In this document: positions 24,832 to 34,700 of the stretch, piece by piece | Layout of the letters: every line of letters starts with the position of its first letter | Numbering within the stretch: the stretch's first letter is position 1 | NCBI GenBank assembly: GCA_017450705.1 | Contig: JAFSTC010000075.1 | Location: 1 to 50,320, forward strand | Source: Lentisphaeria bacterium | GTDB taxonomy: Bacteria; Verrucomicrobiota; Lentisphaeria; Victivallales; Victivallaceae | Reading direction: 5' to 3' | DNA: 50,320 nucleotides | Program-made: the position numbers and the translations under genes | Notes under the pieces: model-generated | What the model was told of the DNA's origin: nothing | The model's input: only the letters and a program-made list of their open reading frames with translations | Database searches by the model: none

Positions 24832-25035
24832 TTATGGCTGAGTCTTGGCTGGATTATGGCTGTTTTGCGCCATTTCAGCCAAAACTTGAAACTTGCAACC
24901 GATTGCAAGTTGGTTGCAAGTTGGTTGCAAGTTTACCATCAAACCGTGACAAACCGTCACGACTTGATCACTCGAAAGGGAGGGGATAAAATGTCCCCGT
25001 CCTTGCTCTAACATGTGGCTGCGCTCCATCTTCAT
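24832..25035 (-). CDS. Possible 67-residue protein between mod and res
   Basis: An open frame whose ATG overlaps the mod stop (ATGA at 25032-25035) and which ends 35 bp before the res start. The tight coupling fits the rest of the operon. However, about half the frame is made of tandem repeats, there is no recognised family, and the composition is not clearly protein-like. Listed as a candidate only. Confidence 0.3.
   Translation of the reverse strand: MKMERSHMLEQGRGHFIPSLSSDQVVTVCHGLMVNLQPTCNQLAIGCKFQVLAEMAQNSHNPAKTQP
24892..24961. repeat. Tandem and inverted repeats in the mod-res junction
   Basis: The 11-bp unit TTGCAAGTTGG occurs 2.8 times (24903-24933). CTTGCAA at 24892-24898 forms an inverted partner with TTGCAAG at 24903-24909. 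Next come AAACCGTGAC and AAACCGTCAC (24941-24960), in which CGTGAC and GTCACG are inverted copies. Nearby, ATGGCTG recurs around 24833-24862. They could regulate or vary res expression. Confidence 0.7.
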
Positions 25036-26930
25036 ATCACCTTGACGGTCGTGGCGGGGGAGAGGAGTTTGAAGATCTCTTCCACGTTGATCTTCTGCGG
25101 GGCGCCGGCGAAGGAGCTGTCGCGGAAGACAACGCGGAGCGGCTGGCGTTTCGCGATGGCGCGGATCGCACTCTCCGGGATGTTCGGGTCGAAACAGGCG
25201 ATCAGGTCGCCGTTGTTAACCGTATGAACGGTCACGCCGTCGATGTTTTCCGAAGTGTGCGGCAGAGAGAGCTCCACGCCCCAATCCAGGAGACAGCCGT
25301 AAAGCAGATCGAGGTCGGTGCGGTCGTCCTTGATATTGCTGACCAGCGCATCCAGCGTATCCTGCGAATACTCGGCGGCGGAATAATAGACATTCTTCAT
25401 GTTGCTGTCGTCGAGTTTGAATACCCGAAACCCCACGTCCAGATCGGCGGCGGTGAGGGGATTTTCTTGCTTTATCTTCTCGCCGGCGCGGCGGATACGC
25501 TCCTTGCCGATCTCGCAGATGTTTTTATAACCGGCTTTTGCTGCTTCGGAGCCGGGCTGGCACTCTTCGGGAATCTGAGCCATGATGAACTTGCGCTTGC
25601 CACCATCCTCGGCGTTCAACTGCATCACCGCATGGGCGGTGGTTGCAGAGCCGGAGAAAAAATCAAGTACAATATCATTATTTTTCAAACCAACTAAGCG
25701 AATCAACTCCATCAAAAGCTGCTTGCTTTTAGGATTCTCAAAGGGAAGGTCAATTTCTTTCCCTATCTGCGAGACTTCTATGTCAGTCCAATTGCTTGTC
25801 CGTAAGGATGTCGAAGACGGGGCAATCCAATGTTGAACGCCTCCATTTTTTCCTGTTGCATTGGGAATTCTTCTTATGAAATTATCAATACCCGTTTTTT
25901 CGTAATACTCCTCAATCGTCATTGACGAGGAATAGTTGTTCACATATGTAATATAGTTTTCCACCGCGATCATTGCTTTTTCTTTGGAATTTCTCCACTG
26001 CCCTGTACTTGGAGTAAACCCCAAAATATCATATCGCATTGTCGGTCTATCTGCATTGCTCCAAAAAACATCCCACCGCCCTTTTTCTGGAACAACATCT
26101 TTCTTCATCTTTAATGCCTGCATTAAAAATGATTTGCTCTTAGCATACACAAGAATGTATTCAAAAGCGACATTCATTGTCGATAGACCGTTATGGGTAA
26201 ATTGTGAATTTAAGCTTTTTATACGCCTTCTTACCAATAAGGTGTTTCTAAAATTGTCTGCACCAAAAACTTCGTTGCAAATCCTTCTTAAATTGTCCAA
26301 CTCGTTATCATCGATTGAGATGAATATAGCACCGTCTTCGGATAACAAATCCCTTGCCAACGCAAGCCGCGGATAAATCATCGTACACCAGACAGAGTGA
26401 AAGCGCCCATTGGCCTCAGTGTTTCTGAACATACGGGTCTTTTCGCCAGTCTCTTCGTCTTCTACGACCTCTCCGGTAGCTTCCGCATATTCGTTGTTGC
26501 CCACCTTGAAATCGTCGCGATAGACGAAATCGTTGCCGGTATTGTACGGCGGGTCGATGTAGATCATCTTGACCTTGCCGAGATAGGACTCCTGCAGGAG
26601 CTTCAGGACTTCGAGGTTGTCGCCCTCGATGTAGAGGTTCTGGGTGGTGTCCCAGTCCTTGCTCTCCTCCACACAGGGCCGCAGGGTTTTTTGGATTGGC
26701 CGCGCGGCTTCGGCTATCGCCGCCCGTTTCCCCGGCCAGGTGAAGTCGTAACATTCGCCGCCCTCGACGTATTCGCCGGAAAGCAGCTCCTTGAGGACGT
26801 CCCACTTGACGGCCCGGGTGATTTTGCCGTCCTCGCCCTTTACCTCGGTCACCACCTGCGGAAACATCGCGGAGATCTTGTCAACATTCCGCTCCACTCC
26901 GCTTGTCGTCTCACACTTCATCTTGTCCAT
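25032..26930 (-). CDS. mod: Type III DNA methyltransferase Mod
   Basis: A 632-residue DNA methyltransferase that modifies the recognition site and guides Res. The catalytic motif IDPPYNTGND lies at about 125-134 and the AdoMet motif DFFSGSATTAHA at about 421-432, the beta-class order. The region between (about 177-417) holds the target recognition domain and is clearly AT-richer than the flanks, as if exchanged. Start ATG 26930 has GAGGAG eight bases upstream. It follows the membrane protein gene by 20 bp. The N-terminus (VDKISAMFPQVVTE) is typical of type III Mod. Base specificity is probably N6-adenine. Confidence 0.94.
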   Translation of the reverse strand: MDKMKCETTSGVERNVDKISAMFPQVVTEVKGEDGKITRAVKWDVLKELLSGEYVEGGECYDFTWPGKRAAIAEAARPIQKTLRPCVEESKDWDTTQNLYIEGDNLEVLKLLQESYLGKVKMIYIDPPYNTGNDFVYRDDFKVGNNEYAEATGEVVEDEETGEKTRMFRNTEANGRFHSVWCTMIYPRLALARDLLSEDGAIFISIDDNELDNLRRICNEVFGADNFRNTLLVRRRIKSLNSQFTHNGLSTMNVAFEYILVYAKSKSFLMQALKMKKDVVPEKGRWDVFWSNADRPTMRYDILGFTPSTGQWRNSKEKAMIAVENYITYVNNYSSSMTIEEYYEKTGIDNFIRRIPNATGKNGGVQHWIAPSSTSLRTSNWTDIEVSQIGKEIDLPFENPKSKQLLMELIRLVGLKNNDIVLDFFSGSATTAHAVMQLNAEDGGKRKFIMAQIPEECQPGSEAAKAGYKNICEIGKERIRRAGEKIKQENPLTAADLDVGFRVFKLDDSNMKNVYYSAAEYSQDTLDALVSNIKDDRTDLDLLYGCLLDWGVELSLPHTSENIDGVTVHTVNNGDLIACFDPNIPESAIRAIAKRQPLRVVFRDSSFAGAPQKINVEEIFKLLSPATTVKVI

Positions 26931-26950
26931 TATCTTCTCCTCGTCAAGTA

Positions 26951-27580
26951 TTAGGCAACATCCAAATTTTTAAGATACGCTCGCAAATCAGAAATCAGTT
27001 TATCCATGTCGTCGTTTATAGTCTGTGTGCGCCGCGAACATTCTTCAAACAACGCTTTTGATTCGCGCCGGGATTCAAATGCGAAATCATCTATATAAAA
27101 CGCCGGATAATGGAATAATTGCATGTCAACATCGCGGAGAATGTTTCTAAAGCGCTCAAAAATACTTTCCTCTATAAATGGGGCATTACAATGCAGTTGA
27201 ATGGATGCCTTATTAAATGCTTCTGTACATTTATTCATTCGAGTGATGTAAAAATTTTTTTGTTTTGGTTTATCTTCTGGAACACTGTCTAAACGATAAA
27301 ATGTAAACAAATGATTTTGGGTTTTTACCACTTCCAAAAATGCGGCAGACAAATCTCTGTATATTGCAAACTCCGCATCGAAGCGCACCCTGCTGACATA
27401 GTTTTTGCGTTCCAATCGCTTGGTCAGACGTTCCAATTCTTCGCGGTATTTTGCCGATTCCTTTGCCATCAACCGCTCTGCCCAAACCTTGCCGAGCCAC
27501 GATGAAAGTGCCGCAACGATAGCGCCCCCGATCCCAACGCTGCCTAAAATGGCGAGCGCCGTTTGTATGATCTCTTTCAA
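26951..27580 (-). CDS. Membrane-anchored coiled-coil protein of unknown function
   Basis: A 209-residue protein with one N-terminal membrane helix (about 9-32, AILGSVGIGGAIVAALSSWL), then a charged coiled coil (about 38-60, ESAKYREELERLTKRLE) and a helical domain. Proteins with this build often sit in defence operons, where a membrane anchor can serve an effector role; that role is not shown here. The gene is AT-rich compared with Mod ends and helicase. It overlaps the upstream gene by 4 bp (ATGA) and lies 20 bp before mod. Confidence 0.75.
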   Translation of the reverse strand: MKEIIQTALAILGSVGIGGAIVAALSSWLGKVWAERLMAKESAKYREELERLTKRLERKNYVSRVRFDAEFAIYRDLSAAFLEVVKTQNHLFTFYRLDSVPEDKPKQKNFYITRMNKCTEAFNKASIQLHCNAPFIEESIFERFRNILRDVDMQLFHYPAFYIDDFAFESRRESKALFEECSRRTQTINDDMDKLISDLRAYLKNLDVA

Positions 27581-29391
27581 GCCTTATCCTCCGGTTGCTG
27601 TTCAATTTTTTTCCAAAGATTCATTATCGGCCATTGAGAAAAATCGTCTTGATCCGCTTTTGAAAGTTGTGCGAATGCCTTCTCCGCCCCGGAAAAGTCT
27701 TGCAAAACAATATAGGCTCCGGTCATCAGGGCGTTGTTCTGCGGATTTGAGTTTATTATATTCATGAGCTTTGTTCTTTCAGCATCATTCAAATCGCGTT
27801 GCCTTCTCACCGCCTGGAGATAATTCAAAACACTTATGTCGTCGTCTCTGCACTCAACAAGAGAACACAACCACTCTGCAATTCTAGTAGCACATGTCAG
27901 CAACTCTTGGTTAGGCTTTTTATCAAATGCTGAGAGCATAAAAAGCAACAATAAGTTAACTGCGTTGTAATATTTCTTATCGACATCCGGGAATGTTGTT
28001 ATTTCACTGTAAATCACGTCATAATCAATGTTATCAAGAGTTAAAAAACCATCAATGCCAAGAACAATTACGCCCGGCGCCTTTTTTACATACTCTTCTG
28101 CCACGCTGTCGTCAAATTCAACCACAGTGCCCCGTGAAAAAAAGTTTCCCAGCTGGAACATGTTTTTGGAGACCCGTTTCGCCAACAGCATTATGTTGTA
28201 ATCGCCAATTTTCATCACGAAGGAATGATGACGATCCGGGGCGTTTCTAAGCGGAACCGCTCGGTGAGCCACCACTGATGACACAAGAGAATTCAACGCC
28301 TCCACATCTTGCTCTGATAATTCCGAAAGTATCAAATCTTTATAAAATCCAACTTTGTGTAACGCGCTTTCCAATGTCTTCAAGGCCGTCGTATATTTTT
28401 CAAAATCGTTAATATTGCCGTTGCCACTGTTGTTCGGAATTTCGAACTTCAGTGGCACGTCTGCAATATAAAATACTTTTTCTTTAATCAAGCTACAAAG
28501 AAAGGAAGCTGCATTGATAATTTCTTTTAAGGTTCCGATTGCGGAAAAATTCAATGTAGCAGATGGGGCCCCCGTCAAGTTGTACGCAATAGAGACGCAT
28601 CGTCCAAATAACATTGTCCTTTTTTCGCGCGTAAACTCTTGGGAAAAAGAATCGAAAAAAATCTGCCCGCCGCATGTGATTTTTGCTTTAGATTGGGCAG
28701 ATAGTTTTTCAGCCGGTGGTAATTCTCTGACAGGAATGGTTATGCCGTCTGGAAGTTCAGCGTATTGAAATACACTATTTTCCATTAAATACATATATGG
28801 ATTTTTTTCGTCAACGGCTGTATCTGTAAAAGACATCACTACGCGCGAGACAGTGAATTTTTGCTGTAACTCTTCCAGGGTCTTCAAGTGATCAAGCTGA
28901 ATGACAGACTTTTGTTTTCTCATGTCATCAAGCATATTAAAAAAACAATTGATCTTTTGTGATTCTTTCTTCGGGAATGCCGAAAGCTTTACAGAAATAT
29001 GTTTTTGGTCTTTCGCATCTGACAACAATTTTTTTATTGTATATGGGAGCAGTTTAATAGCGTATATCTGAAAAGAATTTGGATCTTTGGTTATTTTGAC
29101 AACAAAAAACACGGCACCGCCATCTTCCAGATAGTGATGTAAATCAACAACTTTAATCGGGTATTTTATATTGCTGCAAAAATTCTTTTTATTGGTCGCT
29201 AGTTCACCTTTTATCTGTATTGGTACGCGACCTTTCAAATTTTCATTTCTATGTTTATCGGCATCGTTATAGACGTATACAGAACCATCCCAAATTGGTT
29301 CTCTGTCACGAAGCGATATGTGGGCGACAAGACGATCCGTTAACGCCAAAGACTCCAATACCTTTGCGGCAGCACACCCCTCAATATCCAT
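27577..29391 (-). CDS. DUF4365-like nuclease-fold protein
   Basis: A 604-residue protein. The N-terminus resembles DUF4365: 'DRLVAHISLRDREPIWDGSVYVY' in two parts and 'GRVPIQIKGEL' supply Asp35 and Gln59-x-Lys61 of a PD-(D/E)xK-type core. A 'VVDLHHYLEDGGAVFFVVKI' stretch (split about 85-104) follows, as in that family. The remaining about 450 residues are of unknown fold, with a tetratricopeptide-like helical end. The gene is AT-rich. It overlaps the upstream gene by one base and the downstream gene by four. A DNA- or RNA-cutting accessory role in the R-M operon is inferred. Confidence 0.7.
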   Translation of the reverse strand: MDIEGCAAAKVLESLALTDRLVAHISLRDREPIWDGSVYVYNDADKHRNENLKGRVPIQIKGELATNKKNFCSNIKYPIKVVDLHHYLEDGGAVFFVVKITKDPNSFQIYAIKLLPYTIKKLLSDAKDQKHISVKLSAFPKKESQKINCFFNMLDDMRKQKSVIQLDHLKTLEELQQKFTVSRVVMSFTDTAVDEKNPYMYLMENSVFQYAELPDGITIPVRELPPAEKLSAQSKAKITCGGQIFFDSFSQEFTREKRTMLFGRCVSIAYNLTGAPSATLNFSAIGTLKEIINAASFLCSLIKEKVFYIADVPLKFEIPNNSGNGNINDFEKYTTALKTLESALHKVGFYKDLILSELSEQDVEALNSLVSSVVAHRAVPLRNAPDRHHSFVMKIGDYNIMLLAKRVSKNMFQLGNFFSRGTVVEFDDSVAEEYVKKAPGVIVLGIDGFLTLDNIDYDVIYSEITTFPDVDKKYYNAVNLLLLFMLSAFDKKPNQELLTCATRIAEWLCSLVECRDDDISVLNYLQAVRRQRDLNDAERTKLMNIINSNPQNNALMTGAYIVLQDFSGAEKAFAQLSKADQDDFSQWPIMNLWKKIEQQPEDKA

Positions 29392-30038
29392 TAGAAAGAA
29401 TCCCCCAATGCCCCAAGGGGCGCATTAAGTTTTTGTATCTCTGCGCGGAGCTCCAACTGCTTCTTGAACTGCTTTTCGTGGAGCAGTTTGTTTTCGAGCT
29501 GGGCGATCTTCTTCTGGAGCTTCTCCCGTTCGCGGGCCGCGGTGAGCTCAGTTTTCAGGTCTCCCGTGTCCGTAGGCTGGAGCTCGCCGTGGATCTGCCG
29601 GATGAAGTTATCGCAGACCTCGTCCAGCGTCAGCCCGGAGATCTGCAGCGGGAGTTCGTCCGGCGTCAGCCACTCGGTACGGTAGTATTCTTTGACCGCC
29701 GAGGCTTCGCTCTCCTTGTAGCCCATACACGCCTGATACTCATTCCTTCGCTTCAGCAGAAAGAGCAGTTGGTACGGGATGCCGCGGTCGATGGTCTTCA
29801 GGACCGCCTCGTTAAACACCTCGCCCTTCAGTTCGATTTCGATCACCTCCAGCTCCTTCACCCGGCTGCCCGGCCGGATGTTCAACGTCTCCGGCGAGAG
29901 CTTGTTCCGCCAGACGATCTGTGCGATCTCGTTCACGAAGGCGCGCTTGACCATCGGCGTCACCGGCAGCTTCTCGTAAAACTTCGCCTTCGGTATCGCC
30001 TTGCCGAATATGGTGCTGGCGGGAAATTCAAGCATCAC
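29391..30038 (-). CDS. DUF4391 domain protein
   Basis: A 215-residue protein matching DUF4391 by its start (FPASTIFGKAIPKAKFYEKL), 'FVNEIAQIVWRNKLSPETLNI' in part, and 'EIELKGEVFNEAVLKTID'. The C-terminus (about 165-207) is a coiled coil. DUF4391 proteins are commonly found beside SNF2-type helicases and type III R-M genes, but their activity is not established. It is GC-rich like the helicase, overlaps its upstream neighbour by 4 bp and its downstream one by 1 bp. Confidence 0.82.
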   Translation of the reverse strand: MMLEFPASTIFGKAIPKAKFYEKLPVTPMVKRAFVNEIAQIVWRNKLSPETLNIRPGSRVKELEVIEIELKGEVFNEAVLKTIDRGIPYQLLFLLKRRNEYQACMGYKESEASAVKEYYRTEWLTPDELPLQISGLTLDEVCDNFIRQIHGELQPTDTGDLKTELTAAREREKLQKKIAQLENKLLHEKQFKKQLELRAEIQKLNAPLGALGDSF

Positions 30039-30901
30039 TTGGTCTCTATCTGCGCCTTTAGTTCTTTGATTTCTTTATGCAGTGTGGAAAAGTCGTCTGC
30101 CAACAGCGCCAGCAACAAAACGCTGTAAGTCTTGTCGTACCACACTTCCAATTCCTTGGGCGGCATTTGCGCGACAACGGCGTTATAGCTCTTGGAGTCG
30201 GGAGAAGTATTGTTGTGGCGTATATTCAGCTTGTTCAGCAGCAGTCCGGCATCTTTTGCAACATCTTTAAAATTCCCGCTTTCCAGTTGCGGACGTACGG
30301 ATTCAAATTTTTGCCCGATGGCCAATAGTATTTCACGTTTGCGGTCAATATTGCCCCGCAATATGAAATGATTGTATTCGATGACCTTGAAAGAGAAATC
30401 CTGATTTTCGGCGGCATATTTGTCCGCCACGGCAGTCGCCGCGGCATCTTTTTCGACGATGATGTATTTTCTATCGCCCCGCTTTTGGATTTCATATCCC
30501 AGCCTCGCACAATTTGCTTCTATGCTACTTCTAATTTGAACGAGTGTCGCAACTGCAATAGCTGACCATTGGGTCTTTGTGTTTGCTAAGCGCACTAAAT
30601 TATATAACGTCTCCATGTAAAGCAAAAATTCATCTGGCTTAATTTTTCCTCCGGCATCAATTCGTTTTATTAGGCCGTCAAGTCCCAAACGCCGAAATAA
30701 GTGCCCAATAGATGGCGAAGTTATCGCATTTTCAGCTGCCCACTGTAAATAACTATCGCGGTTAATATAATACTTTACGCCGGTTTTGGCTGCGCTTGTT
30801 TTGGTGCAATACATTTCCCTGTTGAAGAGTTCATTCAAAGCCCACAATTCATTTTCAACACCGGCAAATTCAGTTGCCAATTCCCAAAAGCTTTTGCGCA
30901 T
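30035..30901 (-). CDS. Unknown protein of the defence operon
   Basis: A 288-residue soluble protein not recognised. The N-terminal half (about 1-140) is AT-rich in DNA and contains 'SFWELATEFAGVENELWALNELF'-like helical sequence (in part); the C-terminal half is richer in charged residues and ends in a short coiled coil (HKEIKELKAQIE). No membrane helix or catalytic motif is obvious. It starts one base after the Fic gene stop and overlaps the DUF4391 gene by 4 bp, so it is an integral part of the operon. It might be the partner that controls the Fic protein; this is a guess. Confidence 0.7.
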   Translation of the reverse strand: MRKSFWELATEFAGVENELWALNELFNREMYCTKTSAAKTGVKYYINRDSYLQWAAENAITSPSIGHLFRRLGLDGLIKRIDAGGKIKPDEFLLYMETLYNLVRLANTKTQWSAIAVATLVQIRSSIEANCARLGYEIQKRGDRKYIIVEKDAAATAVADKYAAENQDFSFKVIEYNHFILRGNIDRKREILLAIGQKFESVRPQLESGNFKDVAKDAGLLLNKLNIRHNNTSPDSKSYNAVVAQMPPKELEVWYDKTYSVLLLALLADDFSTLHKEIKELKAQIETK

Positions 30902-31777
30902 TTAATTTTCCTCCTTCACCGCTTCTTCGTAGTAGTAGGAGTAGTCGATGCCCTTCATGAACATCTCGCGGTCGTTGATCTTGTCGGTCAGCGCCGGTTC
31001 GAGCAGCGCTTTCAGACGCCGGCTGTCCGTTACGCTTTCGCGCATCGCGTTAAGATAGTTGTTTTTATCGACCTTGCTCCAGTCGACGCACTTTTTCAAC
31101 GTCCGCTTGAGCATCAGATCAAGCCAGATGCGGGTACTGCGCCCGTTGCCCTCCATGAAGGGGTGGGCGACGTTCATTTCCACATACTTGTCGATTATCT
31201 CGTTGAAGCTGGTCTCCGGCATGTTTTCGATATTGCCGAGCACGGTCGGCAAATACAGCGCATTGGCAAAAGTGAATCCGCCCTTGCTGATGTTCTTGCT
31301 CCGTATCTGCCCCGCGAAATCGTACAGCCCGCCGAATATGTAGGCGTGGATCTGCTGAAGGCATTTTACGCTCCCCGGTTCGAGGCTGGCGAGCAAGCCG
31401 CTTTCGAAGAGTGCATAGGCCTTTTTCTTGCTCTGCCCGTCGATCGTGTTGTCGCTGTACAGAAACCAGTCGAGAAACGCTGTCGCGCCATGCCCCGGAA
31501 AGTTCTTCGCCAGATCGATGACGCCCTGACTGTCCAAACAGTCCGTCGCCCGACGTTTCCCGTCCGGCGCGACCAGTTTGAACCCCTTACAATTTGTAAG
31601 GGTTTGACTTCCGGCTTTCCTCAAACGGTTTTTCAACACATACCAGTAGTTGCGCGGATCGGCGCTGCCGCTCAGCACGGCAACGATATCCACGACCGAG
31701 AACCACCACTTGCTGTCTTTCTCATCCCAGACGGCACGCACTTCACGGTCGTTGAAAAAGCGGATCGATACCTTCAT
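30902..31777 (-). CDS. BRO-N-like domain fused to Fic (AMP-transferase) domain
   Basis: A 291-residue protein. Residues about 1-105 resemble a BRO-N/KilA-type DNA-binding-like domain ('[22 protein letters not shown]' in part, then 'LKNRLRKAG'). The Fic domain follows, with '[17 protein letters not shown]' (about 143-159) and the complete catalytic motif [12 protein letters not shown] (205-216; His205). Fic enzymes usually transfer AMP to a target protein. I see no clear (S/T)xxxE(G/N) inhibitory helix, so control may come from a partner. ATGA overlap with the helicase gene ties it to the operon. Confidence 0.85.
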   Translation of the reverse strand: MKVSIRFFNDREVRAVWDEKDSKWWFSVVDIVAVLSGSADPRNYWYVLKNRLRKAGSQTLTNCKGFKLVAPDGKRRATDCLDSQGVIDLAKNFPGHGATAFLDWFLYSDNTIDGQSKKKAYALFESGLLASLEPGSVKCLQQIHAYIFGGLYDFAGQIRSKNISKGGFTFANALYLPTVLGNIENMPETSFNEIIDKYVEMNVAHPFMEGNGRSTRIWLDLMLKRTLKKCVDWSKVDKNNYLNAMRESVTDSRRLKALLEPALTDKINDREMFMKGIDYSYYYEEAVKEEN

Positions 31778-34700
31778 GCCGAGACCTCCTTTACGACCAA
31801 AAAGCAGATCAGTTCGAAGTCATGCAGACCGGAGATGGCGTTCTCCAGCGCGGAGGTGCCGCCGGTCGAAAACAGGCTGTCGATGTCGCTCTCCTCCTTC
31901 TTGCAGATGATGGAGTGGATGGCGTCGCCCAGCAGTTTCGAGTACCGATCCATCTTCTTGCCGTCGCGGGTCTCTCGGTTGAATTCCTTGCACAGGGGCG
32001 CGAGCGGTTCGGTCTTTCCTTTGCACAGCAACCGCATGGTGTCGAGCAGTTTCTTGGGCGCGAGGTGGTGGCATACCACCTCGCCGTCCTCGCGCAGATA
32101 GACCATGTAGAAGGGATGCAGACGGTTCTGTTTGTCGATGTTCACGCCTTGATTCACGTTCCGCAGCACGAATATCACCCCCGGCGGGCATTCCCCGGAT
32201 GCCGGAACTACCGCGTGGAGTCCCTTCGGGGCGCGGTTGCAGCTGTCGTCATTCTTCACATAGTCCAAGAGGTCGAGGCGGAACTCGTTCAGTCCGAGAT
32301 CCATGATCGTGATGCCGGTGTTCATCTCCTCGATGTCCACGACCTCGTTCTGCAAACGCTCCAACTGGCGGCGGCGGTACTCCAAGTCGACCGAATCCTC
32401 TTCGTTGATCGGATCGTCATCCCCTGTGGCGGTCATGACCGTGATCTTCATGCGCGTTTCGACCCTGTCCTTGAGCTGGATATAGTCGTCGAGCGTCATG
32501 TCCGGCCAGTAGTTCACCAGTTTGATGTACTCGTTCCGGCTGCCGATGCGGTCGATGCGCCCGAAGCGCTGGATCAGCCGCACAGGGTTCCAATGGATGT
32601 CATAATTGATCAGGTAGTCGCAGTCCTGCAGATTCTGCCCCTCGGAGATGCAGTCGGTGGCAATCAGGATGTCGATCTCGTCGTGATTGTTCGGGAAAAT
32701 CAGATGTTTCTCCTTGGAGACCGGTGAAAACAGCGTCAGCACCGTGTTGATGTCCATGCGAAGTTTCGGCACGGTCGATCTGCCGTCCGCATCGCCGGTG
32801 ATCATTGCCGTGTGCAGACCGTGGCGTTTCGTCACATGGGCACTGACGTATTTGTAGAGGTACTCCGCCGTATCCGAAAACGCGGTGAAGACAATGATCT
32901 TCTTATTGCCGGGATTGATCGGATGAGCGATCTTGTCGTCAATGCGTGCCAAGAGGTTCTGCAATTTGTTGTCATACTGCGGCGTGATGTCTCTGACCAT
33001 CGAGATCAGCAGTTCGAGCGTTTCCACATCCCTCGCAAGACAGTTACGCCACGAAACAAAATCCATGTCGCCAAGGTCGATCCTGACCTTGCGTCCGACG
33101 GTGAACAAATCTCCGGCATCCTCGTCCGACTCCTGTGCAGCCTCCGCCGCAAGGTCGGAAAACTCGAAGAGATCCGCTTCGCGGCATTTCTCATAGCGGT
33201 CAATAACGCGAATTGTCTTTTCGTTCAGCTCCTTGATGCGCTCCAGCGTCAGCCGGAACGAATACACGGAACTTTCCAGACGCTTCAGCAAGCCCACGCT
33301 CATCAGGTGGTGGATGCCCATTTCCCGACCGAGCTGTGAAAGTCCGCTGCTTTCGGAATCTTCGCTGATGCCGTATTTGTCTCGCGCACTGGGAAAGATG
33401 AACTTCGACGGCAGATAGATCATCAGCGACAGTTCCTGCAACTGGCCGTAGATCTCGTTGTAGTTGATCGCCCCCGGCAGCGTAGTCAGCGCCGGACGCG
33501 GACTATCCGGCGCAAGACGGGTCGGGAATTTGCCGATGGCGGAGGTGTCGTAATACCTTTCGATGTGTTTACGGGAACGCGCGATGGTCACGGAGTCAAG
33601 CAATTCGAAGAAGTCGAAGTCCAATCGGTCCAGCAGGGCGTCGGCGGTGCGCTCCTCTGCGGGGAGTTTGCTCCAGGCGTTGAACTCCTTCTGCGCCTGA
33701 CGGAATATCTCGTCGATGGAGTGCGTGGTGGAGAGCTTGTCATCCCACTGCTCGGCTCTGCCCTCGTAGGCCAAGGCGATCTGGTTCTTGAGGTCGTTGA
33801 AGCGGTTGTTCACCGGGGTCGCCGAGAGCATCAGAACCTTGGTTCGGACGCCCGGACGAATGACCTGGTTCATCAGGCGGGCGTAGCGGTTTACCCGGCG
33901 CGTATCATCGTCGTCATCGTCATCGATGCCGTTGCCGCCATTGCGGAAGTTGTGGGATTCGTCGATCACGATCAGATCGTAGGTGTCCCAGCGCAGACGT
34001 TCCAATTCGATGCCGTTGGACATTCCGGACGTGCGCGAAAGATCCGTGTGGTACAGCACGTCGTAACGCAGGCGGTCGCCCGCGATGGGGTTGTTGACGT
34101 AATTGCCCTTGAAGGTATTCCAGTTGCTGGCGAGTTTCTTGGGGCAGAGCACCAGTACGTTCTTGTTACGGTTTTCGTAGTATTTTATCACCGCCAGCGC
34201 CGAAAAGGTCTTGCCGAGCCCCACACTGTCCGCAAGGATGCACCCGTTGTATTTTTCCAGTTTGTTGATGATCGCCAGCGCGGCATCCTTCTGGAAGTCG
34301 TAGAGTTTTTTCCATATCTGGCTTTCGCGGAATCCCACGCCTTCGTTGGGAAGCACATCCTCGGAGATGTCTTCAAGGAACTCGCTGAAGATGTTGTAGA
34401 GCGTGACGAAATAAATGAACTCCGGAGCGTTTTCGCGGTAGGCGACCGAAATATTGTCGATCACGACATCGGTTACTTCCTGCATCTTGGCCGAATCATT
34501 CCACAGCGAATTGAAGGTCTGCAAAAAAGTCTGGCTCTGCGGAGCATCCAGCTTCACGACGTAGTTGAAGGCGTTGTTCCCGCGCTCACACCCCAAATCA
34601 ACTGTGGTGAACCCGGCGAAGGGCTGATAGGTGGAATTCGTTTCGTTGGCGACGTTCACAAAGCCCTGCATCGCGTCGCCGGAGATGTTGGATTTGAACT

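Noticed and set aside
24903-24933. Possible CRISPR-like array
   Set aside because: The 11-bp units are directly adjacent with no spacers and fewer than three full copies.
33902-33930. Trinucleotide run coding for seven Asp in the helicase
   Set aside because: Too short and interrupted to be a convincing phase-variation tract; likely a surface loop.
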